NCBI RefSeq assembly: GCF_026262505.1
Contig: NC_067204.1
Location: 24,707,300-24,771,299 of the forward strand
Reading direction: 5' to 3'
DNA length: 64,000 nt
Origin: Trichomonas vaginalis G3
Lineage: Eukaryota; Parabasalia; Trichomonadida; Trichomonadidae
Notes under the pieces: generated by a model
Seen by the model: only the letters and a program-made list of their open reading frames with translations
What the model was told of the DNA's origin: nothing
The model's database searches: none
Position numbers and translations under genes: made by a program
Shown here: one piece after another, positions 9,716-20,907 of the stretch
Position numbering within the stretch: position 1 is the first letter of the stretch
Layout: each line of letters begins with the position of its first letter

Positions 9716-12700
9716 ATGTCTAATATGTATGAGGACCTTTATATTTCACTGATCTCATGGTCAAACATGAGTCTTCCACATGTTGAATGTTCTGCCATAC
9801 ATACAACTGATTTATCTAAGAAAAAACTTCGATACTCATTTTTGGATGACAAACCAGTTCAAGGAGTAATCTCATTCGGTTGTTATTCGGGTGAACTAAT
9901 ACGATTTATCATTCTTAAGGACGAAGTAAAGCCAGCATCAGTATCTTTTGCGCATAAAACAAAAATTGTTGCACTCAGTGATTGTTATTTTCAAAGCAAT
10001 TTCTTTTCAGTTGCATCACTTTCGTTTGATGGCCTTTTCTGCATATGGTCAGTTCAAGATGGCATTTGTTTAGGAAAATATGAAAAAATCTTTCCAGTTG
10101 GATGCCAATTGATGGCTACATCAGGAGATTCGATTGTTGTTTCAGGCAGTTTTCCGAATGTTTTTATCTTTAATACATCAGAAGAAAGAGTCACAAAAAT
10201 TTTACATCCTCATTATAGTTTTACAGCCGGTATTGGCATTATTCCTAGTGACAGATCAAAAGTCTTATTCCTTATGGACTCAAAAGGTACTGTTACTTAT
10301 GCTTCAATCGATCCATCCATTACGCAAACGTTCAAATACCAATTGCTTGATCCGAATCGTGTAGTTATCAAATCCTTACCATCACCATCGTTCAAATTCT
10401 TACTAACATTATACGGAGATTTACCATCTGCTAATTCATCGGCAGAATCATCCTCTCCATCATACTTTTCTATTACAGACTTATCATCTGTCGGCTTCCC
10501 ATCAATTACACATGAGTACAAAGACCTTCATACGGCTACATGGATTGATGATTATACATTTGGTGTTTTATCTTACTCTGGCTCATACACGCAGTTCGAA
10601 ATCAACGACAAATACGTTGAAGGCATGGACAAGAGTGAAGAAGAAGAGTATTACGAGGACGAAGAAGAAGAATCTGAAGAAAATACAAATTGTCCAACTG
10701 AAGAAGAAGAATTTCTACAGCAAATGACTCCCAAATCACCTACATCCAATGATACCGCAACCCATATTGACTATCTCTATTCCCAATTGAAAGATTTGTA
10801 TCCACAATTGCGAGATCTTTCACATCCTGATGCCAAAATCTTTGGTCGCAACAGGTATTGTAAGATACCAATCACCAAGTCCAATTTGCACTTGGAGCAG
10901 CTTTACTACGCCCAAGGAACATTCCCATTTGGCTGCATCACGAGTTTTAAGAAAGAAATCATCGCCGGATTCAACGACACTGTTATCTTTCTTTCAAACA
11001 ATTTCGATGAATTCTCATTAGGCCAAATGTTTGAGCAAGGACCGAAGCGAACAACGGCACAATGCTTAAACATACAAAACGATTTGGTCAAAGAAATCAT
11101 CGAAGGTTTGGAAGATGGCTCGATTTCTTACTACGATTTAAACTCGATGACTTATTATGTCCAAGAAAACGTCCACAAAGGAAGAATCAATGAGATTTGT
11201 ACTTGTGGAAAATACTTGTTTTCCGCAGGTAGTGATAACACATTAGTTGTTACGAACTTAGAAACAAAACAAGCTGTCAAAACTTTTCAACATTTCATGT
11301 CAAGAATTACTCAATTTTTGAGACCAATTGAAAAAGTTCGAAAACCGTTTTGTGATTATTTGTTTTGTTTAACGGAGTTTGGAGCTATCTCTGTTATAGA
11401 CATTGAGCAGCTTGACAATGTTTTCAACATGACAGGACATGACGGACAAGTCACTTCTATAATGATCCATTCTTTGTCAGGAATTTTGATTGTAAATGCA
11501 AAATCTTTGTTTTTCTGGTCACTTCACTCTGGCAATCTTGAATCGATTTTGCGAGGCAACAGGAAGGAAATATATCTCAAAGATCCAGACAAGAACCATG
11601 TAGAAGTCAAACCAATACAAGCGTTCGTGAATGGAGTTGTTTACGAACAGTTGTTGTTTGGAGGAAATTCTTTGAGAGTTATTGATATCAACATCAAAAC
11701 AGTTTCTAATCAAATCTCTAATTATTTGATGAGAGTTGCAGATAAATCATTGAAAGAGACGATCGAAGGATTCCCTAATTTAGGATTATTAAGTGAAGTA
11801 TTTTCTACTTATGTTTGTGATTTCCTCAAGAAAAACATCGGTGTTGAATATGGAAAGCATTTCAACATTTGTTTTGTAGGAGATAAAGGTGTTCACACTG
11901 TTAATTTGATCAAACAAAGATTGCATAATGATATTTGGACATTTAGTTCTGAAGTGTCAAGTATGATCTTGGCAATGAGAATAATGCTTTCAATGGCAAT
12001 GAGAAACCATCCTCTTTTCTTCGATACAATGAATGATTTGATTAACAAATACACAATTTCTATCTCTTCAAACATTAAGTATTTCAAGAATCCAAATGTC
12101 ACTTCACTTTTCAAGTATTTCAAGAATTCCACGCCAATGATTATCAACTATTTCATGGACATGGTTGAGAAGTATCCACAAGAAACAAGGCGTAGATGGA
12201 TGAATTACTTGCAATTAGTCGAAGGAACAACGAAATACAGAAGAGATTTGATAATTGGCGCATGGATTGGATTGGGAACAACTGTTTTATCTACTTTGAG
12301 TGATACGGAATTGAAACTTTTAGCGGAAAGAGCTCAGAAGTTAAGTAATTCTCAGTACAGAACATTTATTCCTGAAGTTTTGTACAGATGCGCAACGAGA
12401 TTTAAAGATATAGCAGGTGTTTCTGATATTGTTATTCGAACATTGATTACTTCACAGAATGCAGGACGTATCGATTTGAACATTCTCTTCGATGCCGCGC
12501 CAATTGGTTTCTTAAAGAATATCCTTCAGCTTTCGAACGAAGGACAAGAAACATTGGCAAAAACATTGATAAATGTAATCATCGATATCATTTTGCAGGG
12601 AAGAGTGAGAGATGACATCTTGTTCCAAATGATACAGACAATTATCGGTTGCTCAAAGGCTTCCTTAACTGACCATATCAATAAACAATTGAAGGCTATC

Positions 12701-12982
12701 GATGATAAACATAAATGGTTCAATTTCGGAGCCGATCAACATTTGATAGCTTACGGAAATAATTCTGGAACACTTTTTGTCACTAAAAAGATTGGTTCTG
12801 CGTTCAGATCATCGATCCTTTCGTTGGCGAAAGAACCCCTCTTGGAGGTAACAAGCGATGCCTCTGGAAATGTGATTACTGTAAATACAAAGTCAACAAT
12901 CTTCGAAATTCAAATTAAGGTTGCTGACGACCAAGAACATATGCAGCTAGATGTTGTTAGTACAAAACCAAAAGCTCAGTAA
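9716..12982 (+). CDS. Rabconnectin-3 beta (WDR7)-like WD40 protein
   Basis: A 1088-residue protein. The N-terminal third has WD40-type blades, for example ending FCIWSVQDG near residue 112, arranged as in animal WDR7/WDR72. An acidic, low-complexity insert (EEEEYYEDEEEE region, about residues 306-330) follows, then a second set of blades. A long helical middle and a last WD-like segment (SDASGNVITV, close to the C-terminus) also match the WDR7 layout. The family is known to bind the alpha subunit (DMXL) and to control V-ATPase assembly and endosomal acidification; that role here is inferred. The ATG at 9716 is the first in the frame; a second at residue 4 is possible. No neighbour is functionally linked. 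It could also be a more general WD40/HEAT scaffold, but the overall order favours WDR7. Confidence 0.7.
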   Translation: MSNMYEDLYISLISWSNMSLPHVECSAIHTTDLSKKKLRYSFLDDKPVQGVISFGCYSGELIRFIILKDEVKPASVSFAHKTKIVALSDCYFQSNFFSVASLSFDGLFCIWSVQDGICLGKYEKIFPVGCQLMATSGDSIVVSGSFPNVFIFNTSEERVTKILHPHYSFTAGIGIIPSDRSKVLFLMDSKGTVTYASIDPSITQTFKYQLLDPNRVVIKSLPSPSFKFLLTLYGDLPSANSSAESSSPSYFSITDLSSVGFPSITHEYKDLHTATWIDDYTFGVLSYSGSYTQFEINDKYVEGMDKSEEEEYYEDEEEESEENTNCPTEEEEFLQQMTPKSPTSNDTATHIDYLYSQLKDLYPQLRDLSHPDAKIFGRNRYCKIPITKSNLHLEQLYYAQGTFPFGCITSFKKEIIAGFNDTVIFLSNNFDEFSLGQMFEQGPKRTTAQCLNIQNDLVKEIIEGLEDGSISYYDLNSMTYYVQENVHKGRINEICTCGKYLFSAGSDNTLVVTNLETKQAVKTFQHFMSRITQFLRPIEKVRKPFCDYLFCLTEFGAISVIDIEQLDNVFNMTGHDGQVTSIMIHSLSGILIVNAKSLFFWSLHSGNLESILRGNRKEIYLKDPDKNHVEVKPIQAFVNGVVYEQLLFGGNSLRVIDINIKTVSNQISNYLMRVADKSLKETIEGFPNLGLLSEVFSTYVCDFLKKNIGVEYGKHFNICFVGDKGVHTVNLIKQRLHNDIWTFSSEVSSMILAMRIMLSMAMRNHPLFFDTMNDLINKYTISISSNIKYFKNPNVTSLFKYFKNSTPMIINYFMDMVEKYPQETRRRWMNYLQLVEGTTKYRRDLIIGAWIGLGTTVLSTLSDTELKLLAERAQKLSNSQYRTFIPEVLYRCATRFKDIAGVSDIVIRTLITSQNAGRIDLNILFDAAPIGFLKNILQLSNEGQETLAKTLINVIIDIILQGRVRDDILFQMIQTIIGCSKASLTDHINKQLKAIDDKHKWFNFGADQHLIAYGNNSGTLFVTKKIGSAFRSSILSLAKEPLLEVTSDASGNVITVNTKSTIFEIQIKVADDQEHMQLDVVSTKPKAQ

Positions 12983-13988
12983 CTTACTACATTTTTATTT
13001 TGTTTCTTTTATTTTATAATAAAAATTTTATTTAAAAAAATTATACGAGAACTACCATATAATACCAAAAATTCTTTTATGGTTGATGGTTCCCTTATCA
13101 ATAATCACTAGATTTCAGGAAAACATTTGATATCATAGCAAAAATTTCGTTATTTTAGAATAAATTGCTATAATATCCTCATTTATTAGAATTAATATAT
13201 TATTTAATGGAAAGGAAAATTATACATGCATATTAGATCTTTTCAATGCATGGGTTAAAAAATTAATTTATTATTTCATAGAAATACATTATTTAAGTGG
13301 TATTTTATGTTATTATTACTATATTAATACATATATATAACTGCTAAAACATTAATCTGGCTGTTGTTAAAAATTAACTCAAAAATTTTTGCGTTTTTTA
13401 GATGAGTATTGATTGGAAAGTGATATCCTTTTCATTGTTTTATTTTCATTCGACAAATATCAAAATTGGGAGTTTGCCAAATATAATTTAACTCTCAAAT
13501 TTTTTTTGTGAAAAGTGTCCTCTGAAAATAGATTGTGAATCAAGAAAATTGAATGATTTTTTACAACACGAACGATTAATTTATCTAAGCATTGATGAAT
13601 TATATCATTAAAATATGTGTTTATGCATTTTATCCAGAAAACACTTTAAAATAATATAAATATAAATTTGAATTCAAAACTAAGGATTAGGTGGACTTTT
13701 CTGATTATTAAGCCGAACTCAATTCTCTGAAACAGTCCGAAGAATTATTTTAAGGGAACCTTAAAATTTAGTATTGAAAATTCTAGACAGACATTTAAAA
13801 TATTCTCTATTTCTCATTTGCATGCAAGTATTTCAACTTAATCCTGAACGCCGATATTAATTTTTCAGAATATTATTAGAAGTTTTCTGAAGGATTTGGA
13901 ATTAAAATAGTCTTATCACACTTTTCAATGCTCGATTTTTAAAAACTGTTTAAAAATGGAGCTTATATTGAAATAGTGTAGAGACTAA
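12983..13988. other. AT-rich spacer
   Basis: No gene seen. Near 13725-13748 is a degenerate copy of one arm of the perfect hairpin that follows at 13989. Confidence 0.55.
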
Positions 13989-14056
13989 AAATTATCACAG
14001 ACTATTTCAGAGGATTGAGTGGCAACTCAATCCTCTGAAATAGTCTGTGATAATTT
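13989..14056. repeat. Perfect hairpin with 32-bp arms and a 4-base loop
   Basis: The arms are exactly complementary over 32 bases, with GGCA as the loop. There are no mismatches, so it is recent or kept by selection. It lies about 240 bp upstream of the Pmp-like gene. It could be a tiny foldback element, a cruciform site or the source of a hairpin RNA. Confidence 0.95.
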
Positions 14057-14285
14057 GCAAAATTTTCAACTCGACTCTGGATGTATACTAAAAATCATTA
14101 ATTATTTTTTCGATTGATACACCATTAATTCTGTTAACTTTTGAGATAAATATCAGGACGATAGTGCAATATTTTCGTCTTTTTAGTAAATTTACAATAA
14201 GAATTCATTTTGGTACTACTTCATTCTTTTATATTATTGAGAAGCATTCAATATTCAATGAAATATTAATGTTTTGTTAGGGTTT

Positions 14286-14297
14286 TCAATTTCATAA
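14286..14297 (+). promoter_or_regulatory. Possible initiator before the Pmp-like gene
   Basis: TCAATTTCATAA ends in the first base of the ATG and resembles the trichomonad initiator TCAYTW. This would leave a 5' leader of about nine bases or fewer, normal for the group. Confidence 0.4.
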
Positions 14298-16138
14298 TGT
14301 TTAATCTCTTCCTCGCTACTGTAAGTTCCGAAAAGAGACCACAAATCGAAGCTGATAAAGTTCGTTTCCAGGGTTATGGAAAGTTTAGCAAGACTGGCCA
14401 CCAAATAGCTATCTCTTCTAATCAAAGACTTTATTACTACGCAAGCGTACACATTATTAACGCTTACTTCTCCAACTGTGTGGCTAATGATCTTAATCTT
14501 AAATGGCAAATGTCATGCGGTGGTGCTATTTTCTTAAACAAGGGCAGCCTCTACTTCGAGAGAAAAGATGGATCCTATTCAAGCAGTTTCGATCAATGCC
14601 AGGCTACAGATAAGGGTGGTGCTATCTACGCTTATGATAGTGCTTGCGACATTTTCCAGGTTAACTTCTTCCGCTGCAAAGCTGGTAATGAAGGTGGTGC
14701 TTACTATCATGATGGTATGCGCTATTCTCGCCCATACTATGCCAATGCTAAATACAACACTCTTATCATCGAGTATTGCACATTCAAGGGCAACTTGGCT
14801 GACTCATATGGTGGTGCCCTTGCCGTCAAGGGTGCAGTCCCATTCACATTGAAAAACTCCAAGTTCCTTAATAATGGAGCTGTTGCAGGTGGCGCTTTAT
14901 ATGGCGATTACTCTGACATTACAATGACTAATAACTTATTCGTTCTTAACTTTGGAGATCATACAAGACCTTGCCAAAACAATAAGAAATGCGGGTCTCC
15001 AAACTATCAATCGTTCAAATACGTTCCAGCAGGTGCTATCCTTATTCGCTCATCCCCAGAATATTTTCCAGTCGATGTCTACTCAGCAGAAAACTGCTTC
15101 AACCAGAACTTCCTCCTTAACAACAGATGGCCAGATAAGAGCAAAACTTCTGTCAACATTTTACTCCTCTTCGCTGTCAGATTTAAATCTGTAAACGATA
15201 AAATGAAGTGGCACACAGTTAATGTTATCGATAACATGACTTTGGCAAAAAAGTTTAACTATCCAAAGGAGTACCCATCCAAATATATCCAATTAAGAGC
15301 TAATGGCATTAATATTAGATCCTTCGAAATGACTGGAACAAGGCAGGATGTTGAGGGTTGTAAAATCGATGGTTTTCCAGCAGTAACTCCAATTCCACCA
15401 GCAACACCAATTCCAACACCATATCCAACAGTCCCGACACCAGATCCAACACAGCCACCGCCACCAACTCGTTCACTTGCTGCCACACCATATCCAACAA
15501 TCCCTCCACCAAGAACACCATTCCCATCAGCAACAATTCCTCCAGCAACAAAGAAGAAGGATACTCCATTCCCAACACTCGCTCCACCTCAAACCCCAGC
15601 TCCAACACCATCTCCAATCCCAACTCGAGAGCCAACAGCTCCACCAACAGCCACACCAGCCGCAACCCGCTCAGCTATTCCAACACCAATCAGTGTTCCA
15701 CCAACTATAAACATCACAATTCCAGCCAATGCTAGTGTTGACGAAGAAATCAATACATCAGATTGTGGTGAAATGTGCAAGACCGAACACATCCCAATGC
15801 GTACACCAAATGCTATCACAATCAATTATGAATCCCCTGTTCCAAACACAGAAGATAGCGCCAATAACGCAAAGAATGCAGTTATTGGACGCAACACAGC
15901 TGCTCCAGATGAGTCGGCCGTCGGTTTCGTCATCGCTGCAGTTGCTGCCGTCGCCGCTGTCGGTGTTATCGCAGGTATCATCTACACACTCACAAGATCA
16001 AAGCCACCGCCAATGGACTTAGAAAATGCTGAACGGGTTAACATGGGCAACGACAATAATGCTGTTGAAAATGATAACCCAATCTACAACAATAATGCTG
16101 CTCAGGATCCATTCGCTGATGAATTCGAAGACGCATAA
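14297..16138 (+). CDS. Pmp-like surface adhesin with single membrane span
   Basis: A 613-residue protein. Residues about 70-230 hold repeated GGAI/GGAL and F-x-x-N/C-type segments (CGGAIF, KGGAIY, EGGAYY, YGGALA, AGGALY), the signature of chlamydial-type polymorphic membrane protein repeats folding as a beta-helix. A Pro/Thr-rich stalk covers about residues 365-470. One hydrophobic span (about 541-566) precedes a 47-residue cytoplasmic tail with NPIYN and DPFADEF. The N-terminus is only weakly hydrophobic, so a classical signal peptide is doubtful. Trichomonads are known to carry Pmp-like families at the cell surface, probably for adhesion. Codons ending in C are favoured compared with neighbours, suggesting high expression. 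The stop TAA overlaps a TAAA polyadenylation signal. Confidence 0.8.
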   Translation: MFNLFLATVSSEKRPQIEADKVRFQGYGKFSKTGHQIAISSNQRLYYYASVHIINAYFSNCVANDLNLKWQMSCGGAIFLNKGSLYFERKDGSYSSSFDQCQATDKGGAIYAYDSACDIFQVNFFRCKAGNEGGAYYHDGMRYSRPYYANAKYNTLIIEYCTFKGNLADSYGGALAVKGAVPFTLKNSKFLNNGAVAGGALYGDYSDITMTNNLFVLNFGDHTRPCQNNKKCGSPNYQSFKYVPAGAILIRSSPEYFPVDVYSAENCFNQNFLLNNRWPDKSKTSVNILLLFAVRFKSVNDKMKWHTVNVIDNMTLAKKFNYPKEYPSKYIQLRANGINIRSFEMTGTRQDVEGCKIDGFPAVTPIPPATPIPTPYPTVPTPDPTQPPPPTRSLAATPYPTIPPPRTPFPSATIPPATKKKDTPFPTLAPPQTPAPTPSPIPTREPTAPPTATPAATRSAIPTPISVPPTINITIPANASVDEEINTSDCGEMCKTEHIPMRTPNAITINYESPVPNTEDSANNAKNAVIGRNTAAPDESAVGFVIAAVAAVAAVGVIAGIIYTLTRSKPPPMDLENAERVNMGNDNNAVENDNPIYNNNAAQDPFADEFEDA

Positions 16139-16359
16139 ACTTCCTAATTTAATCCCGAATAAATAACTTCATCCTTTTGCCTAACAATTTTAATCATTTT
16201 TTATTAATTGACATCCTGGATTTAATTAAAATTATAATTATGTGAAATTATAACATATATCATTTTTATTTGCGTTATACCAATTCTCGCCAATGAAAAT
16301 GAGGATTTTAATTTCATTGATATTTATTTTTCTAGCCCCTGTAAATATGATTCATCTCA

Positions 16360-18834
16360 ATGGTTTGTTCTTTGAGCATTATGACTGATGAAATATTTTC
16401 TCATTTTACAAATTTCTTATCAGCTGCTTCTGATGAAGAAAGGCTGGAAATTGAAAAGGTTCTACTATCACTGATTCAAACTCTACAAGGTTTGGCCACT
16501 TATATTAACATTTTAAAGACCCCAGATGTTCCGGATAAATTTTGTTGGGTTGCTTTATCAATTATTCATCGAAGTATATCCCTTTTATGGGAAGCATCAG
16601 ATCTAGACACAAGAATTGCCTTTGTTCTCGAGTTTAATCCCTTAACATTTCTAGATAATTCATTTTTTGCATCAGTATTAGATTTTCTTGATGACATATT
16701 ATGCAGTTCGAAAAATTCTTTTCAAACATACCACTCTTTATGGGCCATTTTACTAAATCAATCTCATGAAATATTTCCTACCCTTAAAGACGATAATCAT
16801 ATCATAAAATTTTTACAAACTGTACAGGTATTATGCAAATCACTCATTAACTCCAATGCGCTTTACGAAAACGAAACATGTGAATTTTTCTTTAATTTCA
16901 CTCATCCATTTTTAGAATTAGACCTATACTCAGACAATACTAAATGCCAGCAACTTTTCCTCGCATTCTCTATAACTTTCGAATTATCTTTTCATTCTGT
17001 TTTTAGAAAGAAATGTGATGTTGATGATGTTACTCCATCTTCATTAATAGATGTCAGAAATGCTTGTTATGAGAATTTTACTATATTTTTTTCCATTTTT
17101 AGTTCAAATGAAAATCCAACCGAGCCACAACTGAATTTGATGGAATTCATTGTATATAAATTGTCAAGTATTGCATTTGACACAGAACCAGATGATGAAA
17201 CCATAGAAAAAGAGCTAATAATTTCAATTTTGGATTTTATTTGGCCTTGTTTCATAATTATACTTGAAAAATCAACATCAGAGCTTATTAAGTGCGAGTA
17301 TGTCCAACTCATGATTAATCTTGTTGATTTTTTCGTTCCTTCCGCAGAAAATTTATCAATTTTAATTCAAGCATTAGAAATCAAAGAAGAGGACAATGAA
17401 AAGTTTTTATTCGAGCCAATACAGTTCGTTGATGACAATTATTATCCTACTATCGATGTAACTTCTTCTTTACGTGATTTAATTTTGAGATATCTGTCGA
17501 ATTTGTCAAATTATGTTTCTTTTGAAGATATCAACGAATTACTCAACAGTGTTGGTGGATCTGAACAAGAAATGATGTTCGTTTCATGTTTTGCAAAGAA
17601 ATCTTTGCAAAATGAAGAAACAACAGCGACATTAGCATCGTACGTAACCACAGTAATGAGTAACATATCAAATACAATTGAAGAATGCACATTTTTGTAT
17701 CTTTTGTCGAAATGTTTTCAAATATTTGATTTAAATTTCCACAACGAGTTGATTTCATCAGTTTTTCTGCATCTTGATGGTAATTCATTAGTTTATGCAT
17801 CATTATTCTCTAAGTATCTTTATAAATTGGTGAAAAAATCATATTCAGAAATTATTCCAGTCGAAATCATTCTGAAATTACTTGAACTGTACGGAGGAAC
17901 AGTGATTTCTACTGATTTATTAACAATTTTCATGAAATTGTTTGATAAAAGTGAATATTTTTCTGAAATTTCTCCAAATCTGCTTAGAGACATAGCAACT
18001 TATCTTCCATCAGTATCAATTGATACTTCTGACTCATCGATTGAGTGGACATACACTGCAATTCAGTGTTTGACCCTCATTATTAACAAAATTGGGGATA
18101 TTTCGCATCCAGAATTAGTTTTTCATTGTTTTGACACATTGTTAAATGATGAAAATGAAAATGTGAGAGATTTAGCTGTTTTGGCAACGAGTTGCGTTTC
18201 AAATAATTCTCCTTTGTCAAATCAGTACTTTGAACGAATTATTTCTGCATTTGAGAACAAAGAATCAATGAAATATTATATTGATGACTTCAAAGAGTTC
18301 TTTTTCACATTCATTTTGCTTTATCCAGAAAATTGTCAAAAAATCTTTGACTTTTTCTTAAATATGTTAAGCAACATTGAGTTAGAAGATAGTACAGATA
18401 TAGCAGCTTGCATTTCAGTGATGGCTTTATCAATGCAAGTCTCAGGAGACTTTGAAATTTCAGATTCTCTTCTAATAGTTTCAAATTATCTTAATGATAT
18501 AGATGATACATGTTTGTTGTATTGCATCAACTATTTCACGGCTTCTGCGCTCATAAACAACAGAGCTGGAAAATATCAGATGAATGAACTGATAAATAGC
18601 TTCTTAGAAGCAATTGTTGATCATCAAATTGCTTCTTTGCATAACTTCTATCTGTTCTTTGATGCTTTACAGAATTTATGTCTAATTTCTCAAGAAATTC
18701 AGACAAATTTTGCAAATATCATGGAACAAATGAAACAGGATCCAACATCATTCATTCAGCTTGACGCTGATATGATGGATACTCAGAAAATAATGAATTA
18801 TTGTATAGGAACTCCTCAATATCATGATGAATAA
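16360..18834 (+). CDS. Importin-beta/exportin-like HEAT-repeat protein
   Basis: An 824-residue, almost wholly helical, acidic protein. The N-terminus (DEERLEIEKVLLSLIQTL, then VALSIIHRSISLLW near residue 67) resembles the first HEAT repeats of the karyopherin-beta superfamily, which carries cargo through nuclear pores with Ran-GTP. The remainder shows helical pairs without recognisable catalytic motifs. The first ATG follows TTCATCTCA, a weak initiator; the second, at residue 8 (16381), is an alternative start. The stop TAA overlaps a TAAA signal. Which cargo class it serves cannot be said; a generic HEAT scaffold is the alternative. Confidence 0.5.
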   Translation: MVCSLSIMTDEIFSHFTNFLSAASDEERLEIEKVLLSLIQTLQGLATYINILKTPDVPDKFCWVALSIIHRSISLLWEASDLDTRIAFVLEFNPLTFLDNSFFASVLDFLDDILCSSKNSFQTYHSLWAILLNQSHEIFPTLKDDNHIIKFLQTVQVLCKSLINSNALYENETCEFFFNFTHPFLELDLYSDNTKCQQLFLAFSITFELSFHSVFRKKCDVDDVTPSSLIDVRNACYENFTIFFSIFSSNENPTEPQLNLMEFIVYKLSSIAFDTEPDDETIEKELIISILDFIWPCFIIILEKSTSELIKCEYVQLMINLVDFFVPSAENLSILIQALEIKEEDNEKFLFEPIQFVDDNYYPTIDVTSSLRDLILRYLSNLSNYVSFEDINELLNSVGGSEQEMMFVSCFAKKSLQNEETTATLASYVTTVMSNISNTIEECTFLYLLSKCFQIFDLNFHNELISSVFLHLDGNSLVYASLFSKYLYKLVKKSYSEIIPVEIILKLLELYGGTVISTDLLTIFMKLFDKSEYFSEISPNLLRDIATYLPSVSIDTSDSSIEWTYTAIQCLTLIINKIGDISHPELVFHCFDTLLNDENENVRDLAVLATSCVSNNSPLSNQYFERIISAFENKESMKYYIDDFKEFFFTFILLYPENCQKIFDFFLNMLSNIELEDSTDIAACISVMALSMQVSGDFEISDSLLIVSNYLNDIDDTCLLYCINYFTASALINNRAGKYQMNELINSFLEAIVDHQIASLHNFYLFFDALQNLCLISQEIQTNFANIMEQMKQDPTSFIQLDADMMDTQKIMNYCIGTPQYHDE

Positions 18835-18841
18835 ATTTTTG

Positions 18842-19033
18842 TTATTTTTTTTTTTTTTTGTAAGCCGGAGTTTGTATTCTATCTAGAGCATAGCCTTTAG
18901 CACGTTCACTGTTCTTGGAGGCGCAAACATTATATTTTCTAATGAAGTTCTCTGATTGGCGAAATAGAGAAGCTTTGGAGATGGGCTCGTATTCGTTTTC
19001 ATGGAAACTTCCTATGGGCAATATTTTTGGATT
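18842..19033 (-). pseudogene. Coding remnant of about 63 codons ending in five lysines
   Basis: The minus strand is open from about 19033 to a TAA at 18842-18844 with GC-richer, protein-like codons (residues such as GSFHENEYEP, LFRQSENFIRKYN and YALDRIQTP). It has no ATG and ends in a run of lysines encoded by 15 adenines. I do not recognise the family. It looks like the 3' end of a gene that has lost its front, tucked tail to tail against the HEAT-repeat gene. A chance open frame is possible but the composition argues against it. Confidence 0.35.
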
Positions 19034-19480
19034 TCAATGATCTACTGATCCCAAAAGATAGTTTCAATATTTACTAAGCATTTGTGGCGAATTACATTTC
19101 ATCGATAGATGTTTGTGAATACTACAAATTATCATATTTCAGAATTTATGCGCATTTTTAATTTTAAACAATCTTTATTTGATAATATGAATGAAGTTAC
19201 AATACATTTCATATAATCTATTAATGATCTATCTTAGATCATGGATAAAATAAAATCTAAAATATTTTTCATTGATTCCAAAATCACGCTGATATCAAAT
19301 GAGAATTCTTATAACTCACAAAATTCAAGATTCTTTATTGAAAATATTCATATTTTCATTAAATATAAGAAGATATAATTAAGTTTTTCGGATATTTTTT
19401 ATTTAGATAAAAAATGGTTAATTGAAGTTAAATATTCGAATTTATTTTATTCATTGAATGTAAGAAAAAAAAATAAATCA
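19034..19480. other. AT-rich spacer
   Basis: No gene or repeat seen. The last 60 bases or so resemble the 3' flank of the paralogue near 31350-31405 and belong to the duplicated unit. Confidence 0.55.
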
Positions 19481-20904
19481 TTAGAGTTTTTCAGATGTAA
19501 CAATAGTTCCACCCCATTCAATGACTGTGAAGCCATCACGATTGAATATTGGAAGTTCTTGTGGTTCGATGTCGCATGGACTCTCTAGAGGGAGAGCTGC
19601 GAAGAAGACTTTGTTGATGTTGTCTGGTTTCGGTTCGACGTTCATTGGACACATCTCGTCGAAGTTTTCGAACTGGAAGCATACTTTGACATATTTGTAT
19701 CCACAAAGCTTCGGACACCAGTATGTGACGAAATCACATATCTCTGCGTCGTTGAGGTTCATAAACTTCAGCTTATCCTCGAAGAAAGAGACACTATCTT
19801 CGCCTTTGATGATGAATCCTTTGCCATGTTAAGATTAGGGTAGAAGAGTGTTTCCCAGAAGAGATACCTCAACTTCTTTCCTCTGTGGACGATCTCGCCT
19901 GATGGGAGTGCTTTCACATTCCACGTGTTATCTTTGTCGAATGAAGGATACACGAATGAAAAATCACCATCATTGATTTTGATACTTACCTTTGCATCGA
20001 TTTCTTCCTTTGGATACAAATAAATCACTGGTTTTCCGCCACATAACCTTAAAGCAAGATTAATTGTATCTCCATCATGAACATTATAATCCATCAATGT
20101 ATTTTCATCTTCCATTTGTTTTCCAGCAAAAATGAGTCTTTGAGATTCAGGATATACGCCTAATTTATAATCAATAAATATTTTCAAATCTTCTATTGTC
20201 ATATTTAGACTTACGCCTTTCAGAGTGTCAATGTTTCCAGGAAGTGATTTAATATAAATTTCATGAGTTAAATCATCATAACGCCGAAGAATCTCATTTA
20301 TATTAACTGGGTGCCTATAAAACAAACTAATTGTGGAATCATTTTGAATTTTATATTCTTTTAGTGTATGATCATTTCTCATAAGTTGACCAGCAGAGAT
20401 CATTCCTAGATTTTCGATCGGTATATCAGTTTTCTCGTGAACTATTGATTTAAAATTTTCAACGCTGGTATTTAAATCAATATCATCGAACCTCCATCGT
20501 TTCCCTGATGATAATAATACATCAATATTGGCATATTCAGGAACAGGAGATTGGGATGTGTGATTTTTTGTCTCCGAAATTTCTTGTTGAAGCTTGTTTT
20601 GGTAGAAAGAAAATAGTGAATCAAGAATTTGAATTCCGAGGATTGATGTAATCGTTTCAGAAATTTCAGATGCTTCTTCTTGACTGTTGAAATCTTTTAA
20701 ACGTGCACGACTAAGCATCATCAATATGTCTGCTTTCCCATGATAATTTGAAAGATTTGTGAATAATGTTGCAAATTCGCAAGGACTTAATTTTGCATAA
20801 CTAAGAATTTTAGCTATCTGTTGAGGACTTCTTGCCGATAAGAATGTATCATTATCAACATAATCAGATATATTTCTAGCAATCTCTTTCCAGTCTGGCT
20901 CCAT
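19481..20904 (-). pseudogene. Ubiquitin-like fusion protein, two ubiquitin-like domains, frameshifted
   Basis: A host gene, paralogue of 31406-32572. From the ATG at 20904 (MEPDWKE, as in the paralogue) it encodes a helical N-terminal domain of about 120 residues, a divergent ubiquitin-like domain (about 127-197), a second closer one (about 215-290) ending LRLCGG, then a domain starting [11 protein letters not shown]. One base is missing near 19823: the paralogue has TTTGTCC where this copy has TTTGCC. The frame therefore closes at 19768 and the last third (19481-19762, ending [10 protein letters not shown]) lies in another frame. Either this copy is a young pseudogene, the sequence has an error, or the shortened protein is used. 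N-terminal and C-terminal parts are nearly identical to the paralogue; the ubiquitin-like part is not. Confidence 0.8.
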
Positions 20905-20907
20905 CAA

